DNA of 39,099 nucleotides from an uncultured Muribaculaceae bacterium. Its GTDB lineage: Bacteria > Bacteroidota > Bacteroidia > Bacteroidales > Muribaculaceae. The notes under the pieces are model-generated. The model was given only the letters and a program-made list of their open reading frames with translations, did no database searches and was not told the origin of the DNA. Shown here piece after piece: positions 25,207 to 31,532 of this stretch; the first letter of the stretch is position 1, and every line of letters starts with the position of its first letter. Position numbers and translations under genes: made by a program. The stretch lies in contig CAJUQP010000031.1 of assembly GCA_910588245.1 (NCBI GenBank), positions 2,172 to 41,270 of the forward strand. Reading direction: 5' to 3'.

Positions 25207-25481
25207 TTAGAAAAGAAAGCCGATGAAAAGGCATCTGCCAGATCATCGGCTTCTATAAAGCCACATCAAAGGAATTTGTGATGAAACTCCGAATGACAGG
25301 ATTTGAGTGCCACCGCATCTTTGTAATCCGCCTGCGCTTGAAAAGCAACTCCTGAGAGTGGGGCCCGCCATTGAGACGGCAGCTGGTCTCGGTATTTCAT
25401 AAATATTTGATGAGTTTCCCAATATACTTTGATGTGGTATAAGGTATAAAGCTCTCTTGCTTTATTCTCTCTTTGTTTTTA
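25207..25481 (-). ncRNA. Structured non-coding RNA or regulatory leader
   Basis: A minus-strand transcript is defined by a promoter (25487-25517) and a terminator (25217-25252). Its start should be near 25481. It folds with a small 5' hairpin (25459-25463/25448-25452), then an 11-bp closing stem CCACATCAAAG/CTTTGATGTGG (25427-25437 with 25261-25271) that encloses 155 nt, then an inner 7-bp stem GAAACTC/GAGTTTC (25412-25418 with 25283-25289). The rod shape of about 177 nt with an inner bubble recalls 6S RNA or the Bacteroidales-1 class. It does not show the cores of tmRNA, RNase P, SRP, TPP, FMN, cobalamin or SAM-I RNAs. It could instead be an attenuator leader of the nitroreductase gene, which begins 34 nt after the transcript end. 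Confidence 0.5.
25217..25252 (-). terminator. Intrinsic terminator of the structured RNA
   Basis: Inverted repeat AAGCCGATGA (25217-25226) with TCATCGGCTT (25243-25252). Read on the minus strand it is followed by TTTCTTTTCT, a good U-rich tail. Confidence 0.8.
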
Positions 25482-25486
25482 CAACA

Positions 25487-25517
25487 CAAAGGTAATTCAA
25501 AAGGTTTGAATGTGCAA
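25487..25517 (-). promoter_or_regulatory. Bacteroidetes promoter of the structured RNA
   Basis: On the minus strand TTG (25515-25517), 20-nt spacer, TACCTTTG (25487-25494). Both boxes match; predicted start near 25481. Confidence 0.75.
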
Positions 25518-25568
25518 GTTTTCATGCCAAAAAGTTATCTACATCATTGTTCGGGAGCCGATAAACGT

Positions 25569-25604
25569 AACGCTCCCGCCGTCATGCGACACGGCGGGAG
25601 CGTT
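25569..25604 (-). terminator. Intrinsic terminator of the GH2 gene
   Basis: Perfect 14-bp stem AACGCTCCCGCCGT (25569-25582) with its complement (25591-25604), 8-nt loop, 21 nt past the GH2 stop; T-containing tail on the minus strand. The remaining bases of the 25174-25624 gap belong to the structured RNA and its promoter. Confidence 0.9.
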
Positions 25605-25624
25605 TTGTGTTTCAATGTGTTTGA

Positions 25625-28600
25625 TCAGTTGTGAAGCTGATGAAACACGGGGGTCATCATGAATGTGAATGTGTAGTCTCCGTAAGGCAGGCGGTATTGC
25701 GGAAGCGGGAGTGCGCCCCAGCTGTTGACGCAGCCGAGTCCCATCTGTGCTTTGTCGATGATCAGATTTGTGTAGTCAGCTTTTTTAACTTCGGGAGAGT
25801 GCCCGTTGTGTTTGTTTTCCCCTTCGTCAAGGCTGTCGATGGAATAGTTGAGCGCCGATGCGGAGAAGGGGTTCTCAGCCACGATCTCAAGGCCGTTGCC
25901 GGCGTTGTTGAGTTGCTTCCAGTAGCGGATGTCAGTCTTGGTTCCTGTCTCCTGCGGACGGATGTAGGGATAGAACTGGTCTGCCACTTTCAGATTGTAG
26001 ATCCCGACAAGCGTGGAGTGGTTGCGGTCTGAATAGTTCTCTATCGGGCCGCGGCCGTAATACTCTATGCTGCTGAATGATTCGGGCATCTGCATCTGCA
26101 TGCCGAATCTGAACATGTCTGACACCTTGGCGGTCTTATCTGCGGTGAAAGCCTCTGTGACTTTCACTGCTCCCTCTCCGTTGACGGCATATGTCATGTT
26201 GAGCTTGCCGCTGACACCTGGCATTTCATAGTCGGCGTAGACATATGCGAGACCATCTTTCATTTCCGACTTGAGCGACTTAAGCTTGATCTCGGGATTG
26301 TGCCAGGCCCTGTATTTCCTCTGCAGGTTGGCACCGTAGTCATTGTCGGTCGGTGCGCGCCAGAAATTGGGGGAGAGGTTGCCTCCCTCATTGATCATCT
26401 CCGTGCCTTTCACGTCATATCTGCACATATAGCCTGACCAGCGGTTGAATTCGATTGTAAAATCATCACCCTCCACAATCAGATAGTTGGCATCGTTGTC
26501 AACTATGGTCGGAACGGCGGTGGCAATGTTGGGCTTTGAGGGTGTGGCGATGTCGAGTGTACGTGACGTGTTCTCGTTTAGCGCGAACTGCTCTCGTGCT
26601 ACCATATGCCCGGCGGGAAGCACACCTTCGGCATCCTTGAGGGTATAGGTTACGTTGAGCATCCATTCTCCTTCATCGGAGATCTCACCGTAGGGGATGG
26701 TTACCTCTGTGGTCTCGCCCGGTTTCACGTCAATCCTGGAGATGCTGCCGTCGCGCACGGGCACACCGTTGTTGAGAAGAACCCAGTTGAGCGTCACGTC
26801 GGAGAGGTCTTTGAAGAAGTTCTCGTTGTAGATTTTCACCTTGCCTGCTTTCAGATCGGCCGGGGTTGTCCAGATATTCTGATAATAGTAGGCCACTTCG
26901 TCGGCATGCGGGTTGGGGATACGGTCGGGGTTTACGACGCCGTTTGCGCAGAAGTTGCCGTCTGAGCCATCAAAGCGGTTGAAGTCGCCGCCATATGCAT
27001 ATATCTCAACTCCGTCTTTACCTTTCTTGCGTACGGCCTGATCTACGAAATCCCATATAAAGCCACCCTGGAGATTGGGATACTTGCGGATCAAGTCCCA
27101 GTATTCCTTGAATCCACCCATGGAGTTGCCCATGGCATGAGCGTATTCACACTGGATGAGAGGCATCTTGGCATCGGTGCGCTGTCCCCATTTCTCCATT
27201 CCCTCATAGCCATAATACATCGGGCAGAAGATATCCGTCTTGCCGGTCTGATGTGCCTGTTCATACTGCACCGCACGGCTCGGATCCTCTTTCTTGGTCC
27301 AGTCGTAGGTCGCCTTGAAGTTGGGGCCGTAGCCTGCCTCGTTGCCCAGACTCCAGAATATGATTGAGGGATGGTTGAAGTTGCGTTGCACATTGCGCTG
27401 GTCGCGCTCCATGTGGGCTTTGGCGAATGCGGGGTTCTTGGCGAGGGTCTTCTCGTCGTAACCCATTCCGTGGCTTTCAATATTGGCTTCTGCCACAACA
27501 TAGAGGCCGTATTTGTCGCAGAGGTCATACCAGAGCCTGTCGTCGGGATAGTGACAGGTGCGCACGGCGTTCATGTTGAGTTTCTTCATGAGCTGGATGT
27601 CCTGGAGCATGCGCTCGGGTGAGACTACATATCCTCCGTCGGGGTCGAGTTCATGACGGTCGGCTCCTTTGAAGAGCACGGCCTTTCCGTTGACGAGCAC
27701 CTGATCCTTTACGAGCTCGATCTTGCGGAAACCTACGTTGACCGGCACTGCCTCATTGTTCCCTTTCATCGATGCTGTGAGTGTATATAAATAAGGTGTC
27801 TCGGCCGACCATTTCTTGGGGTTCGCGAGTTTCATTACCGTGCGTCCGCTCTTGGTGGCCGTGGTTTTCGCAACCTCATTGCCCTCGGCATCTTTGAGAC
27901 TGAGTTCTACGGGGGCGTTGGCTGTTAGGGTAAGGTCGATGTTGAGTATGCCGTCTTTGTAGCCGTTCTCGAGATCGGGTGTGACGCGGATATCGGCGAT
28001 ACGTTTCTTATCGCGCGCGTAAAGATAAGAGTCGCGGGCCACTCCTGAGAAACGGAAGAAGTCCTGATCCTCGAGATAGGAACCGTCGCACCAGCGGAAC
28101 ACCTGGAAGGCTATGAGGTTTTCTTTACCCGGCACAAGATACGGGGTAAGGTTGAATTCCGCCTCAAGCTTGCTGTCTTCGCTGTAGCCTACGTATTTCC
28201 CGTTGACCCAAAGATAAATGTTGGATGTCACTGATCCGAAATGGGCGAATATCTCTTTCCCTTTCCAGTTGGCGGGCACCTTGATTTCCCGGCGATAAGA
28301 GCCGACATGGTTGTTTTGTGTGGGCACTGCTGGAGGATTTGACTCGAACTGGTTGCGCCATGCATACTGGTTGTTGACATAGATCGGGTCGCCGTAGCCG
28401 TTGAGCTCCCACATGGCCGGAACCTGGATGTTTTTCCAGCTTTTGTCGTTGAAGCCAGGCTTCCAGAAATCAGTTGGGCGCTGGTCTGCGTCGTTCACCC
28501 AGTTGAATTTCCAGGTGCCGTTGAGGCTGAGATAGTTGGAGGAGGATTTTCTGTCTTGAGCAGACAAGGCCGCTTCGCCTTTGTTATATGCGAAGTTGGC

Positions 28601-28720
28601 TGCACGCATGGGCGCCCGGTTCACGGCGTTTATCTCGGGATCCTGCCATTCCTTGAACGACTGGGCCGAGACGCCCGTGACTGTGAGACCCATGAAAAGT
28701 GGGAAAAGGAGTCTTTTCAT
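25625..28720 (-). CDS. Secreted GH2 beta-galactosidase (LacZ type)
   Basis: A 1031-residue exported enzyme; residues 1-19 are a signal peptide (LFPLFMGLTVTGVSAQ). Domains in order are the N-terminal jelly-roll (LNGTWKFNWVNDADQRPTDF), an immunoglobulin-like domain, the TIM barrel with WSLGNEAGYGPN (acid/base Glu461) and QCEYAHAMGNS (nucleophile Glu525), and the C-terminal small-chain domains (NFWRAPTDNDYGANLQ; YYGRGPIENYSDRN). Length and both catalytic positions match E. coli LacZ closely. It hydrolyses terminal beta-galactosides, here in the periplasm because of the signal peptide. It is a single gene with its own promoter and terminator. Relation to the GH35 and GH127 enzymes nearby is likely substrate-level rather than by operon. 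Confidence 0.97.
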   Translation of the reverse strand: MKRLLFPLFMGLTVTGVSAQSFKEWQDPEINAVNRAPMRAANFAYNKGEAALSAQDRKSSSNYLSLNGTWKFNWVNDADQRPTDFWKPGFNDKSWKNIQVPAMWELNGYGDPIYVNNQYAWRNQFESNPPAVPTQNNHVGSYRREIKVPANWKGKEIFAHFGSVTSNIYLWVNGKYVGYSEDSKLEAEFNLTPYLVPGKENLIAFQVFRWCDGSYLEDQDFFRFSGVARDSYLYARDKKRIADIRVTPDLENGYKDGILNIDLTLTANAPVELSLKDAEGNEVAKTTATKSGRTVMKLANPKKWSAETPYLYTLTASMKGNNEAVPVNVGFRKIELVKDQVLVNGKAVLFKGADRHELDPDGGYVVSPERMLQDIQLMKKLNMNAVRTCHYPDDRLWYDLCDKYGLYVVAEANIESHGMGYDEKTLAKNPAFAKAHMERDQRNVQRNFNHPSIIFWSLGNEAGYGPNFKATYDWTKKEDPSRAVQYEQAHQTGKTDIFCPMYYGYEGMEKWGQRTDAKMPLIQCEYAHAMGNSMGGFKEYWDLIRKYPNLQGGFIWDFVDQAVRKKGKDGVEIYAYGGDFNRFDGSDGNFCANGVVNPDRIPNPHADEVAYYYQNIWTTPADLKAGKVKIYNENFFKDLSDVTLNWVLLNNGVPVRDGSISRIDVKPGETTEVTIPYGEISDEGEWMLNVTYTLKDAEGVLPAGHMVAREQFALNENTSRTLDIATPSKPNIATAVPTIVDNDANYLIVEGDDFTIEFNRWSGYMCRYDVKGTEMINEGGNLSPNFWRAPTDNDYGANLQRKYRAWHNPEIKLKSLKSEMKDGLAYVYADYEMPGVSGKLNMTYAVNGEGAVKVTEAFTADKTAKVSDMFRFGMQMQMPESFSSIEYYGRGPIENYSDRNHSTLVGIYNLKVADQFYPYIRPQETGTKTDIRYWKQLNNAGNGLEIVAENPFSASALNYSIDSLDEGENKHNGHSPEVKKADYTNLIIDKAQMGLGCVNSWGALPLPQYRLPYGDYTFTFMMTPVFHQLHN

Positions 28721-28752
28721 TGTCAGGTTTTGTTGGTTGTAGTATTTTTCTG

Positions 28753-28782
28753 CAAAATTAACATAAAAAACGAAATTATCAA
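28753..28782 (-). promoter_or_regulatory. Bacteroidetes promoter of the GH2 gene
   Basis: On the minus strand TTG (28780-28782), 19-nt spacer, TAATTTTG (28753-28760) followed by CA. Predicted start near 28747, a leader of about 27 nt. Confidence 0.75.
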
Positions 28783-28958
28783 GTCTCCGTAAAATTCAAA
28801 ATCAAACTTTGCCCGATATGACTCTCATTTTGACAGAAAAGGCTATCTCATTTGTATTACATCTCTACGGATTGCATGTTTTTTGTCATTTCTTCAACAG
28901 AAAAGCATTGTGTGGTATGCGAAAACAACATAGACGAAGCTTCGCAGAGGCATCCATG

Positions 28959-29009
28959 GTAGCACATGCACTGCGGGTGCCACCCCATGAACTTGAAATC
29001 CTTGCGGTA
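28959..29009 (-). pseudogene. 17-codon fragment of a MuF phage head gene
   Basis: The minus strand encodes YRKDFKFMGWHPQCMCY, identical in protein to residues 152-168 of the larger MuF gene at 30111-31340. The DNA matches 48 of 51 bases of 30837-30887, and all three differences are synonymous third-position changes (CAC/CAT, CCG/CCT, CAG/CAA). Homology stops on both sides, so this is a stranded piece of a second, diverged MuF gene. Between the GH2 promoter and this fragment (28790-28958) I see no gene. Confidence 0.75.
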
Positions 29010-29033
29010 CTCGCCAAGCAGGAACTTCACGAG

Positions 29034-29306
29034 ATGGGCATCATCCCGCTGATGATTGAATGCCATCTCGCTGCCGACTTCCTCACAGGCTTGAGCTACA
29101 TGATCGTTGACATCTGCAAGAAACATGGCTTCTCGGACGTGGCGCTCATGCCCGAAATCCGTGAGTTGCTCGAGAAGTGCGAGAAGTTTGCCAACGCGCT
29201 CGCGGAAATGGGGCCGGAGCTTAAGGATTTAATCGTCAATAATGAGACGCTGAACGATGCCCTGCACAAGAAATGTCTGGGGTACATCAAACAAAGATTG
29301 AAATAA
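29034..29306 (+). CDS. Small phage-like protein, unrecognised
   Basis: A 90-residue soluble, mostly helical protein (FLTGLSYMIVDICKKHGF; RELLEKCEKFANALAEMG). I do not recognise the family. The frame stays open upstream to 28809, but that part lies over the antisense MuF fragment at 28959-29009 and is therefore not original coding sequence; the gene may have lost its true 5' end there. The ATG at 29034 (or 29052) is the first beyond the junction. GC-rich third positions in this frame support real coding. It leads a run of three small plus-strand genes in the phage remnant. Confidence 0.55.
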   Translation: MGIIPLMIECHLAADFLTGLSYMIVDICKKHGFSDVALMPEIRELLEKCEKFANALAEMGPELKDLIVNNETLNDALHKKCLGYIKQRLK

Positions 29307-29323
29307 TTTGCTAAATTCGCGGC

Positions 29324-29473
29324 ATGAGAGAAGTATTGGAAGAAGACGCACTCAACTCGGTTTTGCGTCGCTTGACGGGGCTGGAGAAAAAATTGAAGCA
29401 ATGGAAGTGGATTGTATTGATTCTTGATATATCTATTCTCGGAATCGCTTTTATAATTTCAGAATTGGGATGA
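29324..29473 (+). CDS. 49-residue single-span membrane protein
   Basis: Begins MREVLEEDALNSVLRRL, a short charged helix, then a transmembrane segment (IVLILDISILGIAFII) near the C-terminus. Its stop (29471-29473) is one base before the ATG of the next gene at 29475, and it begins 17 nt after the preceding stop, so the three look like one unit. A TAAATTCG box at 29312-29319 lies just upstream. Function unknown; small phage membrane proteins such as holin-like or exclusion proteins are possible but not shown. Confidence 0.5.
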   Translation: MREVLEEDALNSVLRRLTGLEKKLKQWKWIVLILDISILGIAFIISELG

Positions 29474-29474
29474 T

Positions 29475-29663
29475 ATGGAAGACAAAAAGACATTATTCCT
29501 CACGGAACTGAAAGAATTGCTGGCGAAGTATGACGCTGAAATTTACGATGGAGAAGGGACATGCGTTTATATCGAGGTGAATGGAGTCTCGCTTAGGTAT
29601 AGCACAGACGAACTGACCGCCATTTCATCGGAGAATGTGTTTGAATATGACAAAGATTGGTGA
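29475..29663 (+). CDS. 62-residue phage-associated hypothetical protein
   Basis: A small acidic soluble protein (ELKELLAKYDAEIYDGEGT; YIEVNGVSLRYSTDELTAI) predicted as helix then beta hairpin. Small proteins of this pattern occur in Bacteroidales phages, but I cannot name a function. It is spaced one base from the upstream membrane protein gene, and its stop is 4 nt from the convergent stop of the minus-strand gene at 29667. Given the toxin-like gene nearby, an immunity role is conceivable but unsupported. Confidence 0.6.
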   Translation: MEDKKTLFLTELKELLAKYDAEIYDGEGTCVYIEVNGVSLRYSTDELTAISSENVFEYDKDW

Positions 29664-29666
29664 TAT

Positions 29667-29984
29667 TTAACGCCTGATTATTTTGTTATATTCCGATGGA
29701 AGATCGGGTGTTGAAGCTGGAGCAGGTTGAGTTTCCTCAGCAATTGAATCACGATATACCTCATCAGTGATCCTGTCTATGCGTTCAGTCAATCTGTCCA
29801 TTCTGTGGCTGATCTTAACATTGCATATAATTATGATTGTTGAAAACAGGATGTTCATGATTGCCGTGAAGAAACACGCAGCCATAGAAAATCTCTTGAG
29901 AAAGGCATCCTCTTTTGAGGTGACGTAATAATTATGTCTGATTTTCTTGTCTATTGCAAGATATTTTCGAATATATTTTATCAT
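29667..29984 (-). CDS. 105-residue membrane protein with coiled-coil tail
   Basis: An N-terminal basic stretch (IRKYLAIDKKIRHNYYV) precedes one or two hydrophobic segments (MAACFFTAIMNILFSTIIIIC) and a heptad-like coiled coil (HRMDRLTERIDRITDEVY), ending in a Pro/Glu-rich tail. The family is not recognised. AT content is higher than in neighbouring host genes, consistent with foreign origin. No promoter was found on this strand. It is convergent with the small-gene unit at 29034-29663. Confidence 0.55.
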   Translation of the reverse strand: MIKYIRKYLAIDKKIRHNYYVTSKEDAFLKRFSMAACFFTAIMNILFSTIIIICNVKISHRMDRLTERIDRITDEVYRDSIAEETQPAPASTPDLPSEYNKIIRR

Positions 29985-29998
29985 ATTTTCTTGATTAT

Positions 29999-30029
29999 TT
30001 TGTTATATCGGTAGAAGATGTTATCTTTG
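29999..30029 (+). promoter_or_regulatory. Bacteroidetes promoter of the tRNA-like RNA
   Basis: TTTG (29999-30002), 19-nt spacer, TATCTTTG (30022-30029) followed by C. A full match; the predicted start near 30035 is just upstream of the tRNA-like sequence and of no open reading frame on this strand. Confidence 0.65.
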
Positions 30030-30041
30030 CGACATAAAGAT

Positions 30042-30123
30042 GTAAAGCATAGAAGCGCGATGTCGAAACGGCGCACGTTCGTAAGAGCGGGGGAATAGGT
30101 TTGAATCCTATCATTGCTTTGCA
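30042..30123 (+). ncRNA. tRNA-like RNA, degenerate
   Basis: Closing stem GTAAAGC (30042-30048) with GCTTTGC (30116-30122). Inside are a D-arm-like GCGC/GCGC stem (30055-30058 with 30071-30074) and a T-arm-like hairpin ATAGG-TTTGAAT-CCTAT (30095-30111) whose 7-nt loop differs from TTCGAAT at one base. No proper 5-bp anticodon stem can be drawn, and 4 nt separate the T arm from the acceptor strand, so it is not a working tRNA. It has its own promoter. Its 3' end overlaps the last codons of the antisense MuF gene. It may be a decayed tRNA, a phage attachment-site remnant, or a tRNA mimic. Confidence 0.4.
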
Positions 30124-31340
30124 TCCTTTATTTTTATATATCCTCCAACGTTATCGCTCAATCTACCTATTATCCTTGTGGCAGATATATAATTGAGTGT
30201 TGACACTTTCTCTTTGTTTACCTTCATTTTATAGTTTGATCTGACAATAAACTTAGCCTTTGATGTGGCAAATATGAAATCACTCATTGCTGGGTCATAA
30301 TAGATTGCATAATCATTTCTATTTTTGACAAAATCCACTAATTCATCTACTGTGACAGCAATGCCTTTTGACACCTTGCTCTCCCTTAAAGTATGCTCGA
30401 TTCCTTTTGTTGTTATGTAGATGTCATTAGGATCTAAATCAACCTTATTTTTGTTAGCATATTCAATAATAGCAGATGGGATACGACCAATATTCAAAGG
30501 AGGCATTTGAGCTTCCCTTGATGAATGATAGCCATTTTTGATTATTATATTTGCAACTTCCTCAACCCGTTTGGCAGACGTTTCAAGAGTATTATCCTGA
30601 TTGGCGTTAAGTGTTCCCTCTTTACCGCTTCCTCCCTCCAATATATTTTCAACAACCCTCTTATTGTCCGCAATGAAATAAGGCAGCTTGCCCCTCTCGG
30701 CGGCTTTGTCGATGCGCTCCTCATTGTCCTTGACCCAATCCTTGAACCCCTGCGGCACGTCCTCGACTTCGTTGACGCTCTTTGCATCCTCGTCATCGTC
30801 AAAGAACTCGTCTTCGGTCTTGAGTATGGGGATGGTGTAGCACATGCATTGAGGATGCCACCCCATGAACTTGAAATCCTTGCGGTATTTTCCTTTCAGG
30901 CAGTCGCAGATGTCCTCAACATGCTTGCCGTTCTGTGTTATCTTGACCTCATACCCCACTACGAAATCAAACGACTTCCACCGCTCCTGCTCCGCCTTCC
31001 GGTAAGCCATGTTTATCTCCGTCCGCGCCAACCGCTGGGCGTTGCGTGCCGATGAACGATAGACACCACGCCCCGGATGGTAAGCTTTCGGATCGGCATC
31101 GATGAAATGAACCTTGCCGTCAGCGTCCGTGAACTTTTGCTTCCACTTGCGCTGCCAATTCCCTTCTTCATCCTTGTAGCGAAACCGCCGGAACATCTTG
31201 TCAGGCTCATTTAGATACGTCTTGATGTCGGCGGCAAGCTCCATCGCGGACGTTCCCGGCTCGATTGCCGCGCTCAAAGCCATTTCCAACTCGGTTTTGT
31301 ACTGTTCCGAAAGATTCCACACCCTTTGCGAGAGGTTCAT
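30111..31340 (-). CDS. 5'-truncated MuF phage head protein with C-terminal nuclease-toxin-like domain
   Basis: A 409-residue product from ATG 31340. Residues 1-225 are the C-terminal half of a Mu gpF/SPP1 gp7-type head morphogenesis protein as found in Bacteroidetes phages: LFRRF-like DKMFRRFRYK, AYHPGRGVYRSSARNAQRLA, INMAYRKAEQERW, DICDCLKGKYRKDFKFMGWHP and ILKTEDEF. After a linker, residues 255-409 form a separate domain with GIEHTLRE (His316), TVDELVDFVKNRNDYAIYYD and AKFIVRSNYKM, resembling the BECR-type nuclease domains (PBECR) fused to MuF proteins as phage toxins. The frame stays open to 31466, but beyond about 31390 it runs through the ddl promoter, so the normal N-terminus has been lost. 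Without portal, capsid or tail genes around it this is a remnant; whether it is expressed is unknown. The toxin call is from pattern, not a search. Confidence 0.72.
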   Translation of the reverse strand: MNLSQRVWNLSEQYKTELEMALSAAIEPGTSAMELAADIKTYLNEPDKMFRRFRYKDEEGNWQRKWKQKFTDADGKVHFIDADPKAYHPGRGVYRSSARNAQRLARTEINMAYRKAEQERWKSFDFVVGYEVKITQNGKHVEDICDCLKGKYRKDFKFMGWHPQCMCYTIPILKTEDEFFDDDEDAKSVNEVEDVPQGFKDWVKDNEERIDKAAERGKLPYFIADNKRVVENILEGGSGKEGTLNANQDNTLETSAKRVEEVANIIIKNGYHSSREAQMPPLNIGRIPSAIIEYANKNKVDLDPNDIYITTKGIEHTLRESKVSKGIAVTVDELVDFVKNRNDYAIYYDPAMSDFIFATSKAKFIVRSNYKMKVNKEKVSTLNYISATRIIGRLSDNVGGYIKIKDAKQ

Positions 31341-31408
31341 GCCGCCAGCCTTGCGCTGCTGGAACGCTTTCAAAACGTGCAAAATTCGCAGATGCAACTG
31401 ATGAAATA

Positions 31409-31440
31409 TTTGTATTTTTCGCGCGGTATTGCTAATTTTG
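31409..31440 (+). promoter_or_regulatory. Bacteroidetes promoter of the ddl-ileS-lspA operon
   Basis: TTTG (31409-31412), 20-nt spacer, TAATTTTG (31433-31440) followed by CA. A perfect match, predicted start near 31447 and leader of about 86 nt before ATG 31533. The phage remnant ends within about 20 bp upstream of it. Confidence 0.85.
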
Positions 31441-31532
31441 CAGTCTGAAAGCCGTTTGCGGCTCATTATGACCTGTTTCGGACTATGATGAGGTTATGCG
31501 GCGGTTCAATACTAAGAGTTTTCCAATAGATT

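Noticed and set aside
25207..25481. Known riboswitch (TPP, FMN, cobalamin, SAM-I), tmRNA, RNase P or SRP RNA
   Set aside because: None of the conserved core motifs of these RNAs could be found by eye on the transcribed strand.
28809..29033. N-terminal extension of the 90-residue phage-like protein
   Set aside because: This stretch overlaps the antisense MuF relic, whose minus-strand frame is the one with synonymous-only changes, so the plus-strand translation is a by-product.
30042..30123. A functional tRNA gene
   Set aside because: No 5-bp anticodon stem, a misplaced T arm and a changed T loop; kept only as tRNA-like.
31341..31466. Use of the upstream ATG at 31466 for the MuF gene
   Set aside because: That extension would read through the ddl promoter and shows no MuF-like sequence in its first 25 or so residues.
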